From the NCBI GenBank assembly GCA_036897625.1, contig JAYMTA010000395.1, positions 1 through 29,959 on the forward strand: 29,959 nt of DNA, written 5' to 3'. The stretch is from Pelargonium cotyledonis. Lineage: Eukaryota; Streptophyta; Magnoliopsida; Geraniales; Geraniaceae. Positions 29,890 to 29,959 of this stretch are shown one piece after another; position 1 is the first letter of the stretch; every line of letters starts with the position of its first letter. The notes beneath the pieces were generated by a model. That model saw nothing but the letters and a program-made list of their open reading frames with translations, was not told the origin of the DNA and searched no databases. The translations under genes were made by a program, and so were the position numbers.

Positions 29890-29959
29890 CTGTCTTTTTT
29901 TTCTATGTTATCCCCTGCCCTCGGAGTTTAGCCGTTTCGAACCATGGACTGCAATGTTT
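29890..29959 (-). mobile_element. Possible SINE fragment at the window edge
   Basis: Reversed, it reads CCATGGTTCGAAACGG, which holds a B-box-like GGTTCGAAAC, then CTCCGAGGGCAGGGG and an A-run (ATAGAAAAAAAAG). This resembles the 3' half of a tRNA-derived SINE. The head is cut off by the window edge, and it differs from the other three copies. Confidence 0.3.

Overview
This is nuclear DNA from a flowering plant, most likely a dicot. The evidence is AT-rich intergenic DNA, genes split by GT-AG introns with T-rich acceptors, and plant-type protein families. Short tRNA-derived SINEs, a hAT-type deletion derivative and telo-box promoter motifs (AAACCCTA) add to this. I cannot name the species from sequence alone. 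I see no bacterial operon, CRISPR array, tRNA gene or rRNA gene.

Layout from left to right. A SINE lies at about 36-197. A four-exon plus-strand gene (439-3628) encodes an FAD-dependent AIF2/FSP1-like oxidoreductase; its last intron holds an LTR-like remnant with a primer-binding site. From 4330 to 8700 is a transposon-derived block: a 123-bp tandem duplication, an AT-rich repeat, a 310-bp-period direct duplication and an 887-bp hAT-like element (7598-8484) that keeps a promoter-like interior but no transposase. Next to it on the minus strand are the first two exons of a SAC3 family protein C gene (8707-9721); the remaining exons are not visible in this window.

The alpha subunit of the nascent-polypeptide-associated complex (NACA) is on the minus strand (11472-13360, four exons), with a telo-box and TATA box upstream. 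Downstream of its promoter (to the right) is a decayed RNase H-like retroelement fragment. A plus-strand gene (CDS 17860-18872, probable non-coding leader exon near 15280-15436) encodes a Myb/SANT-like protein. Its 2.4-kb leader intron contains two SINEs of one family in opposite orientation, each with recognisable target-site duplications.

The right third carries three minus-strand genes, each with its coding sequence in one exon: the ESCRT-I subunit ELC/VPS23 (22808-23995), an organelle-targeted mTERF-family protein (25161-26279) and a UBA-domain protein (27583-29508, with a likely intron in its 5' leader).

The genes do not form one pathway; they are housekeeping genes (redox, mRNA export, translation, transcription, endosomal sorting, organelle gene expression, ubiquitin binding). 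I found no convincing new system. The strongest leads are the truncated SAC3C locus beside a mobile-element block, the hAT derivative, and the paired intronic SINEs.
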